Assembly (NCBI GenBank): GCA_964455375.1
Contig: CAYVXE010000040.1
Span: 1-32,951 of the forward strand
DNA: 32,951 bases
Direction of reading: 5' to 3'
DNA from: CAYVXE01 sp964455375
GTDB taxonomy: Bacteria > Zhuqueibacterota > Zhuqueibacteria > Oceanimicrobiales > Oceanimicrobiaceae
Part shown: positions 1-8,165 of the stretch, in pieces
Layout of the letters: every line of letters starts with the position of its first letter
Position numbering within the stretch: the stretch's first letter is position 1
Translations under genes and position numbers: made by a program
The notes under the pieces: model-generated
Databases searched by the model: none
What the model saw: the letters and a program-made list of their open reading frames with translations, nothing else
What the model was told of the DNA's origin: nothing

Positions 1-95
1 TCTGATTTTGCCGATTGATAGAAATGTTTCTTGGTTGGATCGGATTTGATATGTATTTGTTTATCTGGACGGTCGTTAATCTTTCTACTTCTCAT
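1..95 (-). CDS. Possible 5' end of a gene cut by the window edge
   Basis: Reading leftwards from an ATG at 95-93, an open frame runs without a stop to the window edge (31 codons). The visible peptide starts MRSRKINDRPDK and is strongly basic. No signal peptide, membrane segment or known motif can be seen in so short a piece. There is an AAGGA about 22 bases upstream of the ATG, which is too far to be a normal ribosome binding site for it, so either the start lies upstream or the frame is chance. It would lie just downstream of, and in the same direction as, the YjbQ-like gene. Function is unknown. Confidence 0.25.
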   Translation of the reverse strand, partial: MRSRKINDRPDKQIHIKSDPTKKHFYQSAKS

Positions 96-151
96 TTTTG
101 CAATGAGTACCGAAATCCTTGAAATAATGACACTAGATTCTTTACATTCTT

Positions 152-1219
152 TTAGCTGAACTTGGACAGCGTCACGTTCAAATAACGGGTTTCAGCTTTG
201 GCGCTTTTCCATTGCACTAAAATCGGGCTTTGGTATTTGCCAAAAATAATTTCCCCCTTAGAATTACCTTCATCGGAAATCAACAGACTGACATGACGTT
301 TCATACTCAAAAAATGTTCAGCCGGCCAACGTAAGAATGCGGAGAGCATTTTTTCGATAACCGTCTCGCTGACACCGAGAACATCCATAAGTTCATTGAA
401 GACATGCACCAGATCGTACTTTGCATAATTAATAGTTTTCTCAGGAATCAGTTGCGGTTGTTTGAGGGCATGCTTTCCCTGCATCGCCATATATTTAAGC
501 GGGTTGCGCAAGACTTCCGCCAAATCATGTTTCATCAAGAGTGTTTCATATTCATTCACCGTCAAACCGGCGCCCTGCTCCTCCTCGCACAACTCAATTT
601 CTACTTTGCCGTGCTGAATATCCATCTTTTGCACCAGACAATTCAGTTGCTGTAAAAATTCGTTGGCGGGATCATCCATTTTTATAGAATCCACAGGATG
701 TTTCGATACCGGGAAAGGTACTTTTGCTTTATAGACGGATTTTTCATCATTAAACCCAAGAACTGTGGCGCGACGGCGCCGGCTTTCGGAACCGTTCATA
801 CCATCCAAATCGATAAAATAAATCGGATGTTTGGGCTTGTTCGGATACGTCACACAGTTTTTCATACCGGCGCCGATGAAAACCAGATGGGAATCCGCAT
901 TTTTGGGTTCAACTTTACGCTGCTCATCGCTGAGTTCTGCTCTTAATTGCAATTGATCATGCCGGTAATCTGCATTTGGTGGAAACAGCACTTTGAAAGC
1001 ATTAATAAACGGATCAACCGTATCCATATCATCTTTCAGCTTCGTGGAAAGTTCCTCTTCCAAAAAACCTGCAGTTGTATGAAAAGAACAGTACAGCGCT
1101 TTACTGAAACGGTTGAGAATATCACCATAGTTTTTATCGATTTCTTTATTTAAATCAATAATATCATAACGCGCCTGCGGCCGCAATTCAAGAGTGACCT
1201 GGGTAGGAGATGGTTGCAT
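152..1219 (-). CDS. YjbQ/UPF0047-domain protein with long C-terminal extension
   Basis: A 355-residue protein. Its first ~155 residues match the YjbQ (UPF0047) fold: a central HTTAG motif (H47-T48-T49), a YRHD motif (residues 85-88), SH at 110-111, and an arginine cluster (R147-R150) at the end of the last strand. YjbQ-type proteins are small (about 140 residues) and have been linked to weak thiamine-phosphate-synthase activity; their true role is not settled. The remaining 200 residues are not in ordinary YjbQ. The last 50 residues again resemble the C-terminal half of a YjbQ domain (HVSLLI, then FGKYQSPILV, then a basic TRYLNVTL strand), which suggests a diverged second copy. No signal peptide or membrane segment, so it is probably cytoplasmic. 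The start is an ATG with only a weak purine-rich upstream tract. Family assignment of the N-terminus is fairly sure; function is not. Confidence 0.72.
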   Translation of the reverse strand: MQPSPTQVTLELRPQARYDIIDLNKEIDKNYGDILNRFSKALYCSFHTTAGFLEEELSTKLKDDMDTVDPFINAFKVLFPPNADYRHDQLQLRAELSDEQRKVEPKNADSHLVFIGAGMKNCVTYPNKPKHPIYFIDLDGMNGSESRRRRATVLGFNDEKSVYKAKVPFPVSKHPVDSIKMDDPANEFLQQLNCLVQKMDIQHGKVEIELCEEEQGAGLTVNEYETLLMKHDLAEVLRNPLKYMAMQGKHALKQPQLIPEKTINYAKYDLVHVFNELMDVLGVSETVIEKMLSAFLRWPAEHFLSMKRHVSLLISDEGNSKGEIIFGKYQSPILVQWKSAKAETRYLNVTLSKFS

Positions 1220-1537
1220 AGTTGTATTCTTTTCTTTATTAGTCGCCTGAAAGTTTCAAACTAAGAAAACCGAAAGAAAATCGCAAATAAAAAGTTGGTT
1301 AAATTATTGTAACGATTATGATTGATGTCAAATGTCAAACAATGATCATATACGCAAATATTCAGAAATTGCAGAAATAATATATTTAAAAAATCGGTTG
1401 CCTGCAAAAAAAAACAAAATAATTGAGAAAATGTCAATTATCACATGGGAAAAAATCTGTAAAAGACTACAAAGGAATCTTCAGCCTGGTGGATTGCAGG
1501 GAAACAGTTTTTAGGGGCGCATTTTTCGAATAAAGCG
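1220..1537. other. Intergenic region, AT-rich
   Basis: 318 bases between the YjbQ-like gene and the regulator gene. It must hold the promoter of the YjbQ-like gene, but no convincing -35/-10 pair stands out. A 60-codon plus-strand frame (1332-1514) has no ribosome binding site and a low-complexity Lys/Ile-rich product, and is not called. The regulator gene ends in a small inverted repeat (AAAGCG / CGCTTT, 1532-1549), not followed by a clear T-run, so it is at best a weak terminator. Confidence 0.5.
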
Positions 1538-2755
1538 TCATCCCGCTTTAATTCCCAATACAGTTAAATCGTCCCAGCGGTATCCTGGCTGACTGAATTG
1601 TTTTGCTTCTTCAATCAGAGCATCCAACATGGCAGAAAGTGATTTTCCATTTAGTTGCGTAACCTTATCAACGATTGCATGCTCAAAATGCTGACTACCG
1701 TTATTTTCAACTTCACTAAGACCATCTGTGAAGATAATAAGTGATTCATTTTTGCGCAGTTCAAAAGCCATTTCTGTTCCCGGCTTAAAAATGCCATCAT
1801 CGGCCACACCTAACAGCAGACCATTCACCGGAATATGTTCCGCCGATGTTGCATCGTTTTTTAAAAGAACAGGGTGCGGAATGCCAGCGTTGGCGATGGA
1901 ACATTTTGTCGTTTGCGTGTCAATGATCACAACGAGGCCGGCAACGAACAGTCCCATGGGTAGATTTCCGTAAATGGCCTTATTCATTCTGGTCAAAATC
2001 TCCCCCGGGGTTGCATTTTGTTTTTTGAATGTATTAAACGCAGATTTGATTAAAACAGTAATCAATGCTGCCTGGATTCCATGCCCGGTAACATCGGCGA
2101 TGAGTACTGCAATCTGATTATCCGCAAGCGGAATGACATCGTAAAAATCACCGCCAATTTCCAAGGCCGGGTGATATTTTGCTTCGAAAGTCAGCTTCCC
2201 CAAATCCGGCAATGTTTCGGGCAGCAAACTCTCCTGCACATTACGCGCTAAAAGCAACTCTTCCCTAAACATTTCATTCTGCTCGAACAATTTATCCCGT
2301 TCTAACAGGACCTTATCGAGTTCACAGATTTTTTCTCTTAAGATCGAATTCAGATTCTTTGTTTCAATGCCGTTCCGAATAATCAATTTCAGCCGCTCAT
2401 TGTCCCACGGTTTTTCTAAATACTGATATAATCCGACATCATTGATTCCCTTGATGGCATTTTCCTTGTCGGAGTAACCGGTCAGGAGAATCCGTATGGT
2501 GCTGGGATACATTTTTTTTACTTCACTAAGGAACTGCAATCCATCCATTTCCGGCATGAGAAAATCGGATATCACCATGTCTACCGGTTTCTTCTTCAAA
2601 GCATTCAAAGCCTCTGCAGGTGACTGAAATGTGGAAATATGGTAGTCGGTCTCCAACTCCAGATAAGCAGCCAACGTTTTGGTTACCATCTCCTCATCAT
2701 CGACCACCATCACGGAGACAGAGTTACTATTTGTATTTTGGGATAGTCCGTTCAT
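1538..2755 (-). CDS. Response regulator with PP2C/SpoIIE (RsbU-type) phosphatase output
   Basis: A 405-residue cytoplasmic two-domain signalling protein. Residues ~14-130 are a receiver (REC) domain: acidic pair D19-D20, phosphoacceptor D64 in ISDFLMPEMDG, conserved T/S position in LLTGYS (91-95) and K115 in LEKPW. Residues ~135-175 form a charged helical, probably coiled-coil, linker. Residues ~185-403 are a SpoIIE/PP2C phosphatase with its metal-binding motifs: GGDFYD (201-206), DVTGHG (221-226), FTDGLSE (342-348) and DDLTVL (395-400). All key acidic residues are present, so both phosphotransfer and phosphatase activity are expected. Such proteins usually dephosphorylate an anti-sigma-factor antagonist in a partner-switching pathway. 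No kinase, STAS protein or anti-sigma factor is in the window, so the partner is elsewhere. The gene is alone, with a weak upstream ribosome site (TTAAGAA). Confidence 0.92.
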   Translation of the reverse strand: MNGLSQNTNSNSVSVMVVDDEEMVTKTLAAYLELETDYHISTFQSPAEALNALKKKPVDMVISDFLMPEMDGLQFLSEVKKMYPSTIRILLTGYSDKENAIKGINDVGLYQYLEKPWDNERLKLIIRNGIETKNLNSILREKICELDKVLLERDKLFEQNEMFREELLLARNVQESLLPETLPDLGKLTFEAKYHPALEIGGDFYDVIPLADNQIAVLIADVTGHGIQAALITVLIKSAFNTFKKQNATPGEILTRMNKAIYGNLPMGLFVAGLVVIIDTQTTKCSIANAGIPHPVLLKNDATSAEHIPVNGLLLGVADDGIFKPGTEMAFELRKNESLIIFTDGLSEVENNGSQHFEHAIVDKVTQLNGKSLSAMLDALIEEAKQFSQPGYRWDDLTVLGIKAG

Positions 2756-3151
2756 TTCTTAACAAAACTCATTTTTTTCCACCGATTCGCGTATAAATTG
2801 GCGGTAATTGGAATTCATTGAATTTGACTTCCAATGGATTTTGATATTTTGAATATTCTTCCGGATTCGATTTTCGGAATCACCCGTTGAAAGGTCTCTC
2901 CCTGTTTATCCTGTACGTGACGGTGTTGAAGGCGTTTCTAAGCTCAATATCGTTAAAAAAGACAAACAATCGGTGTGTTTCTTCCAGCTTATATTTTTAT
3001 AAACAACTTTTTGTAACAAATCCATTGCATTAATTTTAAATGGTTTTCAAGAATCAATAAATGGGTAGAAAAATTTGATAGAATTGGTTACCATTTAAAT
3101 ATACGTTTGTCCTCTGTGAAAATCAATAAGATTTCTTGTCTGCATGCTTTG
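2756..3151. other. Intergenic region between regulator gene and eno terminator
   Basis: About 400 AT-rich bases with no supportable gene on either strand. It must carry the promoter for the minus-strand response regulator. A short inverted repeat (TTTAAATGG near 3035 and its complement near 3090) is the only symmetry noted and is weak. I see nothing else. Confidence 0.5.
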
Positions 3152-3190
3152 AAAAACAAAAACCTTCCAGAATCAACATCTGGAAGGTTT
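3152..3190 (-). terminator. Rho-independent terminator of eno
   Basis: A perfect 12-bp stem (AAACCTTCCAGA at 3160-3171, complement at 3179-3190) with a 7-base loop. On the minus strand it is followed directly by TTTTTGTTTTTC. It lies about 20 bases past the eno stop codon. This is a textbook intrinsic terminator. Confidence 0.92.
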
Positions 3191-3211
3191 GTACATTTAC
3201 CAAAAGAAGCG

Positions 3212-4492
3212 TTATTTAAATATCGACGTCCCCGGAAAAACGGCAACATCCCCCAGCATCTCTTCGATGCGCATCAGTTGATTATACTTTGCGATACGAT
3301 CCGAGCGGGAGGCAGAACCCGTTTTAATCTGACCCACATTCGTGGCAACAGCGATGTCTGCAATCGTCGCATCTTCAGTTTCTCCGGAACGGTGCGAAAT
3401 CACCGACGTGTAACCGGCACGTTTAGCCATTTCAATTGCATCCAGCGTTTCGGTCAACGTACCGATCTGATTGACTTTGATGAGAATGGAATTGGCAATG
3501 CCGCCGTCGATACCCCGTTTAAGACGATCTGTATTGGTAACAAAAATGTCATCTCCCACGAGTTGAACCTTCTGTCCCAACTCACTGGTGAGAATTTTCC
3601 AGCCATCCCAATCATCTTCTGCCAGGCCGTCTTCGAGAGACACAATAGGATATTTTTTCAGCAAATCGTCATAGTACGCCACCATCTCTTGCGCCGACAA
3701 CTCCTTGTTTTCGGATTTGAGCATATATTTCTTCCTGTCCGCATCATAGAATTCACTGGATGCCGGGTCTATAGCGATATATACATCATGACCAGGTTTG
3801 TACCCTGCTTTTTCAATAGCCGTCATGATAACCTGCAGCGCTTCTTCGTTGGATTTTAGATTCGGCGCAAAACCGCCTTCATCACCCACTGCGGTGTTGT
3901 AACCTTTTCCTTTCAGAACAGATTTCAACGAATGAAAAACTTCCGCTCCTGTGCGTAATGCCTCAGCAAATGTCGAAGCGCCGGCAGGCATGATCATGAA
4001 TTCCTGCAAGTCGACATTGTTGTCGGCATGTACCCCGCCGTTAAGAATGTTCATCATGGGGACCGGCAGGGTCTTGGCATTGACACCGCCAAGGTACTGG
4101 TAGAGGGGTAAATCCATCGCACTGGCTGCCGCTTTGGCCGTTGCCAGGGAAACGCCTAAAATAGCATTGGCGCCGAGATTGCCCTTGTTTTCGGTTCCGT
4201 CCAGTTCAATGAGCAGACTGTCGATATAAGCTTGTTCGGTGGCGTCTTCTCCAATAATTTCTTCAGCGATGGTTTCATTTACATTCTTGACCGCGTTCAG
4301 GACACCTTTACCGCCAAACCGTTTTTCATCGTGGTCGCGCAGCTCGATAGCTTCGTGCTCGCCGGTGGAGGCGCCGGAAGGCACGGCGGCACGGCCCCAG
4401 TCCCCGCTTTCCAGAAATACGTCAACTTCTACAGTAGGATTTCCCCGCGAATCGAGAATTTCACGGGCGAATACTTCAAGAATTGTGGTCAT
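3212..4492 (-). CDS. eno: Enolase (2-phosphoglycerate dehydratase)
   Basis: Enolase converts 2-phosphoglycerate to phosphoenolpyruvate in the cytoplasm. The 426-residue length is normal. Visible motifs: the mobile loop SGAST (39-43), H155/E164 region (HADNNVDLQEF), GDEGGFAP (203-210, general acid/base E205), magnesium ligands D242, E287 (SLEDG) and D314 (GDD), catalytic K339 (ILIKVNQIG), SHRSGET (366-372) and K390 in KTGSASRS. Nothing is missing. The ATG is preceded by an excellent ribosome site (AAAGGAG, about 6 bases upstream). A strong intrinsic terminator follows. The upstream region is interrupted by a scaffold gap that duplicates 55 bases of leader DNA. Pyruvate kinase and glycerate kinase lie upstream on the same strand, but separated by repeats, so eno is probably transcribed on its own. 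Confidence 0.98.
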   Translation of the reverse strand: MTTILEVFAREILDSRGNPTVEVDVFLESGDWGRAAVPSGASTGEHEAIELRDHDEKRFGGKGVLNAVKNVNETIAEEIIGEDATEQAYIDSLLIELDGTENKGNLGANAILGVSLATAKAAASAMDLPLYQYLGGVNAKTLPVPMMNILNGGVHADNNVDLQEFMIMPAGASTFAEALRTGAEVFHSLKSVLKGKGYNTAVGDEGGFAPNLKSNEEALQVIMTAIEKAGYKPGHDVYIAIDPASSEFYDADRKKYMLKSENKELSAQEMVAYYDDLLKKYPIVSLEDGLAEDDWDGWKILTSELGQKVQLVGDDIFVTNTDRLKRGIDGGIANSILIKVNQIGTLTETLDAIEMAKRAGYTSVISHRSGETEDATIADIAVATNVGQIKTGSASRSDRIAKYNQLMRIEEMLGDVAVFPGTSIFK

Positions 4493-4503
4493 TTAAGACT
4501 CCT

Positions 4504-4713
4504 TTCTACATTATTCAATTAGAATTTATTAAATTACTTGAGCAATAACATTTTGTGCNNNNNNNNNNNNNNNNNNNNNNNNNNNNNNNNNNNNNNNNNN
4601 NNNNNNNNNNNNNNNNNNNNNNNNNNNNNNNNNNNNNNNNNNNNNNNNNNNNNNNNNNTTCTACATTATTCAATTAGAATTTATTAAATTACTTGAGCAA
4701 TAACATTTTGTGC
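4504..4713. other. Scaffold gap (100 N) flanked by a 55-bp identical duplication
   Basis: The 55 bases at 4504-4558 are repeated exactly at 4659-4713, on either side of exactly 100 Ns (4559-4658). This is the mark of two contigs that overlap by one k-mer but were joined with a default gap instead of being merged. Removing 155 bases should restore the true upstream region of eno. The duplicated stretch is the AT-rich leader of eno. The second gap in this window has the same geometry. Confidence 0.9.
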
Positions 4714-4885
4714 TTACCTCTGTTAACGGTATCGACGACACGTGTTTCGGTCCAAGTTCCGGGGGTATTTTTACATGCTGAATGACATCCTGAAAACCAT
4801 TTTTCGCTCTGTAAGCAAATAGTGATTGACCTAAAACACTGTTACTTTATCATTCATCATCACATCCTCCACATGCGAAAATCTT

Positions 4886-5045
4886 TTAGCCTGCATTATT
4901 CATAAGCCTGTAAGATACGCTCAAACCTACCAAAATCGAATTTTGCAGCAGCAGTTGGGTGTTCACGCTTTAGCGTGTTATTTTTGTGGAACTTACAGCC
5001 TGAAGGCTGAACACCGGAATTGACCACTTGAATAATGCAGCTTAG
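4886..5045. mobile_element. MITE-like inverted-repeat element between eno and pyk
   Basis: About 160 bases bounded by imperfect inverted repeats sharing TGCATTATTCA (left 4892-4902, complement on the right at 5029-5039), with further partial matches on both sides. Inside is a nested symmetrical structure (4958-5015): GGTGTTCA and its complement TGAACACC enclose two hairpins, CACGC-TTTA-GCGTG (4964-4977) and CAGCC-TGAA-GGCTG (4996-5009). It has no coding capacity. Its right end lies 15 bases past the pyk stop codon, so the hairpins may double as a transcription stop or RNA-stabilising structure for pyk. Mobility is inferred from structure only. Confidence 0.6.
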
Positions 5046-5060
5046 AGAACTTAACTTGAA

Positions 5061-6476
5061 TTACTGTAAAACTTCCGCTTTAATTAAATTTGTCGTTCCA
5101 GCCATGCCGATGGGCATTCCCGCAGTAATAACGACGACATCGCCAAATTTCACCAGTCCGGATTTGAGCGCTTTGTCTTTGGCCTGCTCAATCATCTCCT
5201 CAAAAACCAGATATCCGCTTGAATGCACAGGATAGACCCCCCAGACTAAATTTAAACGCCGGACGATTTTTTCGTCGGGACTTAAAGCAATGATCGTGTG
5301 ATACGGTCGGTAAGAACTAATAATCCTCGCCGTACTTCCGGATTGCGTGGGCGTCAAAACAGCCGCCGCTTTCAGATCCTTGGCCATTTCGTACGCAGCA
5401 TGACTCACGGCATGGGCAATGGAAGTTGGTTCTTCGTAACTCTGGCGGATGCGCTGTTTATCCGCAATACGGCTGGACTCCGTAACCTCGATTATCTTAG
5501 CCATCGTTTCCACTGCTTTGGCCGGATATTTCCCGATGGTTGTTTCTTCGGACAGCATAACCGCATCGGTGCCGTCGATCACGGCATTTGCCACATCGTT
5601 GGCTTCTGCACGGGTGGGCCGTGGATTGTCGACCATGGATTTAAGCATCTGCGTGGCAGTAATGACCGGCTTGCTGGCCTGGTTACTTTTATGAATCAGC
5701 ATTTTCTGAACCAGAGGCACCCGTTCAAGTGCCGTTTCAACAGCGAGATCGCCGCGCGCTACCATGACGCCATCTACGACTTCGAGAATTTCATCGATAT
5801 TGTCCAGTGCTTCATGCTTTTCTATTTTTGCGATGACCGGAACGTTCTTACGGTGCTTTTCAATCATCTCCTTGAGCTGGAGAACATCCTCCCGGCGCCG
5901 CACAAATGACATGGCAATAAAGTCGACCTCCTGCTCGAGACCAAACTCCAAATCTATTACATCCTTTTCGGTTAATGCGGAAACAGACAGGGTCCGACCC
6001 GGAAGATTCACCCCTTTTTTTGAAGACAATTCTCCGCCAACAACGACCTTACAAATGATATCATCTTTTTGAATTTCTGTCACTTCAAGTTCTACGGATC
6101 CATCTGCCAGTAAAATAGTGTCATTGATTTGTACCTCTTCCGGCAATTCCGGAAAACTTACTGAAACCCGTTCGTTTGTCCCGACATTGGGCTCTGAGGT
6201 CAGAATAAACGTCTCTCCCGCCTTGAGATGAATCGGTTCGTTTTCAATCATACCCACGCGGATTTTCGGACCGGAGAGATCCTGAAGAATAGCGATTGGC
6301 ACTCGCTTCTTTTCTGCGACTTTCCGAATCCGCTGAATGGTTTTTAAATGCGATTCATGGGTGCCGTGAGAAAAATTTAGGCGGGCAACATTCATCCCGG
6401 CGTCGATGAGGTTACCCAGCATTTCTTCCGATTCCGTGGCCGGACCGATGGTGCAAACTATTTTGGTTTTCCGCAT
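5061..6476 (-). CDS. pyk: Pyruvate kinase
   Basis: Transfers phosphate from phosphoenolpyruvate to ADP, giving pyruvate and ATP, the last step of glycolysis. With the start chosen here the protein is 471 residues, normal for the family. Motifs: ARLNFSHG (31-38), catalytic lysine K217 and E219 in IAKIE, MVARGDL (238-244), TATQML (273-278) and the C-terminal allosteric-type domain with QSGSTAR (378-384). There is no extra C-terminal phosphohistidine domain. An ATG 39 bases further upstream (6515) would add 13 residues. I prefer 6476 because MRKTKIVCTIGP is the usual N-terminus and AAGGA lies upstream with acceptable, slightly long spacing. The upstream ATG abuts the terminal repeat of the element at 6516-6779, so that element forms the promoter region of pyk. 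Confidence 0.97.
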   Translation of the reverse strand: MRKTKIVCTIGPATESEEMLGNLIDAGMNVARLNFSHGTHESHLKTIQRIRKVAEKKRVPIAILQDLSGPKIRVGMIENEPIHLKAGETFILTSEPNVGTNERVSVSFPELPEEVQINDTILLADGSVELEVTEIQKDDIICKVVVGGELSSKKGVNLPGRTLSVSALTEKDVIDLEFGLEQEVDFIAMSFVRRREDVLQLKEMIEKHRKNVPVIAKIEKHEALDNIDEILEVVDGVMVARGDLAVETALERVPLVQKMLIHKSNQASKPVITATQMLKSMVDNPRPTRAEANDVANAVIDGTDAVMLSEETTIGKYPAKAVETMAKIIEVTESSRIADKQRIRQSYEEPTSIAHAVSHAAYEMAKDLKAAAVLTPTQSGSTARIISSYRPYHTIIALSPDEKIVRRLNLVWGVYPVHSSGYLVFEEMIEQAKDKALKSGLVKFGDVVVITAGMPIGMAGTTNLIKAEVLQ

Positions 6477-6515
6477 ATAATATTCATTCCTTCGTTGTAA
6501 AATGTTTAGTTTCAT

Positions 6516-6779
6516 GAGTGTCCGGTTAAGTGATAGACATTTTTAGGTAAAATCGTTAAAAAACAATAGTCAAACTTCTCGTTGTGAAAGCATGACCTTG
6601 TTTTTATCCTCTGCGCATTGAAAATAGTCCCTCCCTTTGGCCAAAGGGAGGACAGAAGGGATTCGAAAAGAAAATGGTGCAACTATCCTCAAATCCTCCC
6701 TGTCCCTCCTTTACGAAAGGAGGGTACTTTCCTAAGCTGATGGTCGATTTTACCTGACATATTCTTTAACCGGACACTC
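6516..6779. mobile_element. MITE-like element with terminal inverted repeats, between pyk and glycerate kinase
   Basis: A 264-base non-coding element. Its ends are inverted copies of GAGTGTCCGGTTAA (left 6516-6529, complement 6766-6779), followed inside by a variable stretch and then AGGTAAAATCG (left 6545-6555, complement 6745-6755), so the terminal repeats are 35-40 bases long. Inside are a 22-base perfect palindrome centred on TTTGGCCAAA (6630-6651) and a hairpin with 9-bp stem CCCTCCTTT / AAAGGAGGG around ACG (6704-6724). The left flank TTTAGTTTCATGA and right flank TTTAGTTCATGA are similar, possibly a decayed target duplication. It lies about 40 bases upstream of the pyk ATG and could supply promoter or folded-RNA leader sequence. 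Confidence 0.75.
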
Positions 6780-6815
6780 CTGGTTTAGTTCATGAATAAA
6801 CCAGCCCACCCAAAT

Positions 6816-8165
6816 CTATCTTTCTCTATCCACCATAAGTATCTGCAAGTCCATCACATTGGTGTTGGTCGGACCGGTTATCAATAGATCATCCAATTTC
6901 TTAAAAAAAGGATACGAATTGTTCTCTGCTAAATAAGAATCCGCATTCATTCCCAGGAGCGTCGCACGTTCAATGGTTTTGGTATCACAAAATGCTCCCG
7001 CCGCATCGGTGGGGCCGTCGGTGCCATCCGTACCGGCACTGAAAATAACAATGTGTTCCAATTGATTGATTTCACGGGCTGCCGCCAGCACAAATTCCTG
7101 ATTGCGCCCCCCCTTGCCGCTGCCGCGAATTGTCACCGTGGTTTCGCCTCCCGAAATGACACAGGCGGGGGTCTGTACCGGCTGACCGGTTTTGAGTATC
7201 TCCTTGCCGATAGCGGCGAACATTTTGGCCACTTCCCTCGCCTCACCTTCCACAAAAGAAGAAAGAACAAGCGTGTGGTAACCTAATCGTTCAGCCTTTT
7301 CTTTCGCCGAAGAAACTGCCAGAGAATTGTTGGCGATTATTTTTGTTATAACGTTTGAAAATATGATATCGCCTGATTTTGGCGTTTCCTGAATGTTCCC
7401 GGTAATACCGTTTTCAATCGTTTCGTTTACGTTATCCGGCAAACTTTCCCTGATTCCGTAGCGGGTTACAATTTCGAGAACATCCTGGAATGTTGTGGGG
7501 TCCGGAACCGTGGGCCCCGACGCGATGGCGTCTAAATGGTCGCCAATCACGTCTGATAAAATCAGTGTGATTAGTGTCGCAGGAAAAGCCATCCTGGCCA
7601 ATTGTCCCCCTTTAATTTTTGAAATGTGTTTACGGACTGCGTTGATTTCGGAAATATCCGCCCCACACTGCAATAAAAGTTCGGTGACTTGCCGTTTTTC
7701 AGCCAGGGAGATCCCTTCAGCAGGAAAAGGCATCAAGGCTGAACCGCCGCCGGAAAGAAGGCAAATCACCAAATCGCTTTTACCGGCCACTGTAAGTAAA
7801 TCCACAATTGCAGTTGTTCCCCGCACACCGGCACCGTCAGGTACCGGGTGGCCGGCTTCGTGGACATGTATCTTTCTAACTGTGTCCAGATGACCGTATT
7901 TTACGTTCACCCAGCCTTTCGTGATTCTATCCTGCAAGACATCTTCCACAGCAGCAGCCATAGAAGCTCCGGCTTTACCACCACCTACCACATAAATATT
8001 TTCAAATTCCTTTAAATCATAGTATCTTTCCCCCAGGGATAATTTATCGCCACGGCAGACCAGATGACGGCGCACCGCTTCCTTTGCATCCACGGCACGC
8101 AATCCTGCATCGAAAATCTTTTTTGCGTCCTCACGAAGTTTACTTAATTGTCTCACCTTAATCAA
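6816..8165 (-). CDS. gckA: Glycerate 2-kinase (GckA/MOFRL family)
   Basis: Phosphorylates D-glycerate with ATP, in this family usually giving 2-phosphoglycerate, the substrate of enolase. The 449-residue protein has the two expected parts. The N-terminal DUF4147 domain has VVGGGKAG (59-66, K64), AGHPVPD (104-110), SGGGSALMP (138-146), NAVRKHISKIKGG (175-187) and LSDVIGD...IASGPTVPD (203-222). The C-terminal MOFRL domain has SGGETTV, GKGGRNQEF and SAGTDGTDGPTDAAGA. All family signatures are intact. It starts at TTG, the TTGA overlapping the TGA stop of the DUF4416 gene, so the two are translationally coupled. Direction and neighbourhood (pyk and eno downstream on the same strand) fit a glycerate-to-pyruvate route. 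Confidence 0.95.
   Translation of the reverse strand: MIKVRQLSKLREDAKKIFDAGLRAVDAKEAVRRHLVCRGDKLSLGERYYDLKEFENIYVVGGGKAGASMAAAVEDVLQDRITKGWVNVKYGHLDTVRKIHVHEAGHPVPDGAGVRGTTAIVDLLTVAGKSDLVICLLSGGGSALMPFPAEGISLAEKRQVTELLLQCGADISEINAVRKHISKIKGGQLARMAFPATLITLILSDVIGDHLDAIASGPTVPDPTTFQDVLEIVTRYGIRESLPDNVNETIENGITGNIQETPKSGDIIFSNVITKIIANNSLAVSSAKEKAERLGYHTLVLSSFVEGEAREVAKMFAAIGKEILKTGQPVQTPACVISGGETTVTIRGSGKGGRNQEFVLAAAREINQLEHIVIFSAGTDGTDGPTDAAGAFCDTKTIERATLLGMNADSYLAENNSYPFFKKLDDLLITGPTNTNVMDLQILMVDRER

Noticed and set aside
1332..1514. 60-codon plus-strand frame
   Set aside because: No ribosome site, low-complexity Lys/Ile composition in AT-rich intergenic DNA.
3107..3859. 250-codon plus-strand frame antisense to eno
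   Set aside because: It lies almost wholly over the enolase gene and its terminator, has no domain, and reads as the complement of a well-conserved gene.
4714..4875. Minus-strand GGAGG followed by ATGATG and open frames on either side of a T4 tract upstream of eno
   Set aside because: The frame from ATGATG stops after nine codons. Longer open stretches need a frameshift and are short enough to be chance; no family is recognisable.
5298..5909. 203-codon plus-strand frame antisense to pyk
   Set aside because: Complement of pyruvate kinase coding sequence, rich in His/Arg/Cys, with no recognisable motif.
6781..6805. Hairpin CTGGTTTA ... TAAACCAG after glycerate kinase as a terminator
   Set aside because: An 8-bp stem without a following T-run on the minus strand; too weak to call.
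7495..7893. 132-codon plus-strand frame antisense to glycerate kinase
   Set aside because: Shadow of the conserved kinase core with no ribosome site or domain.
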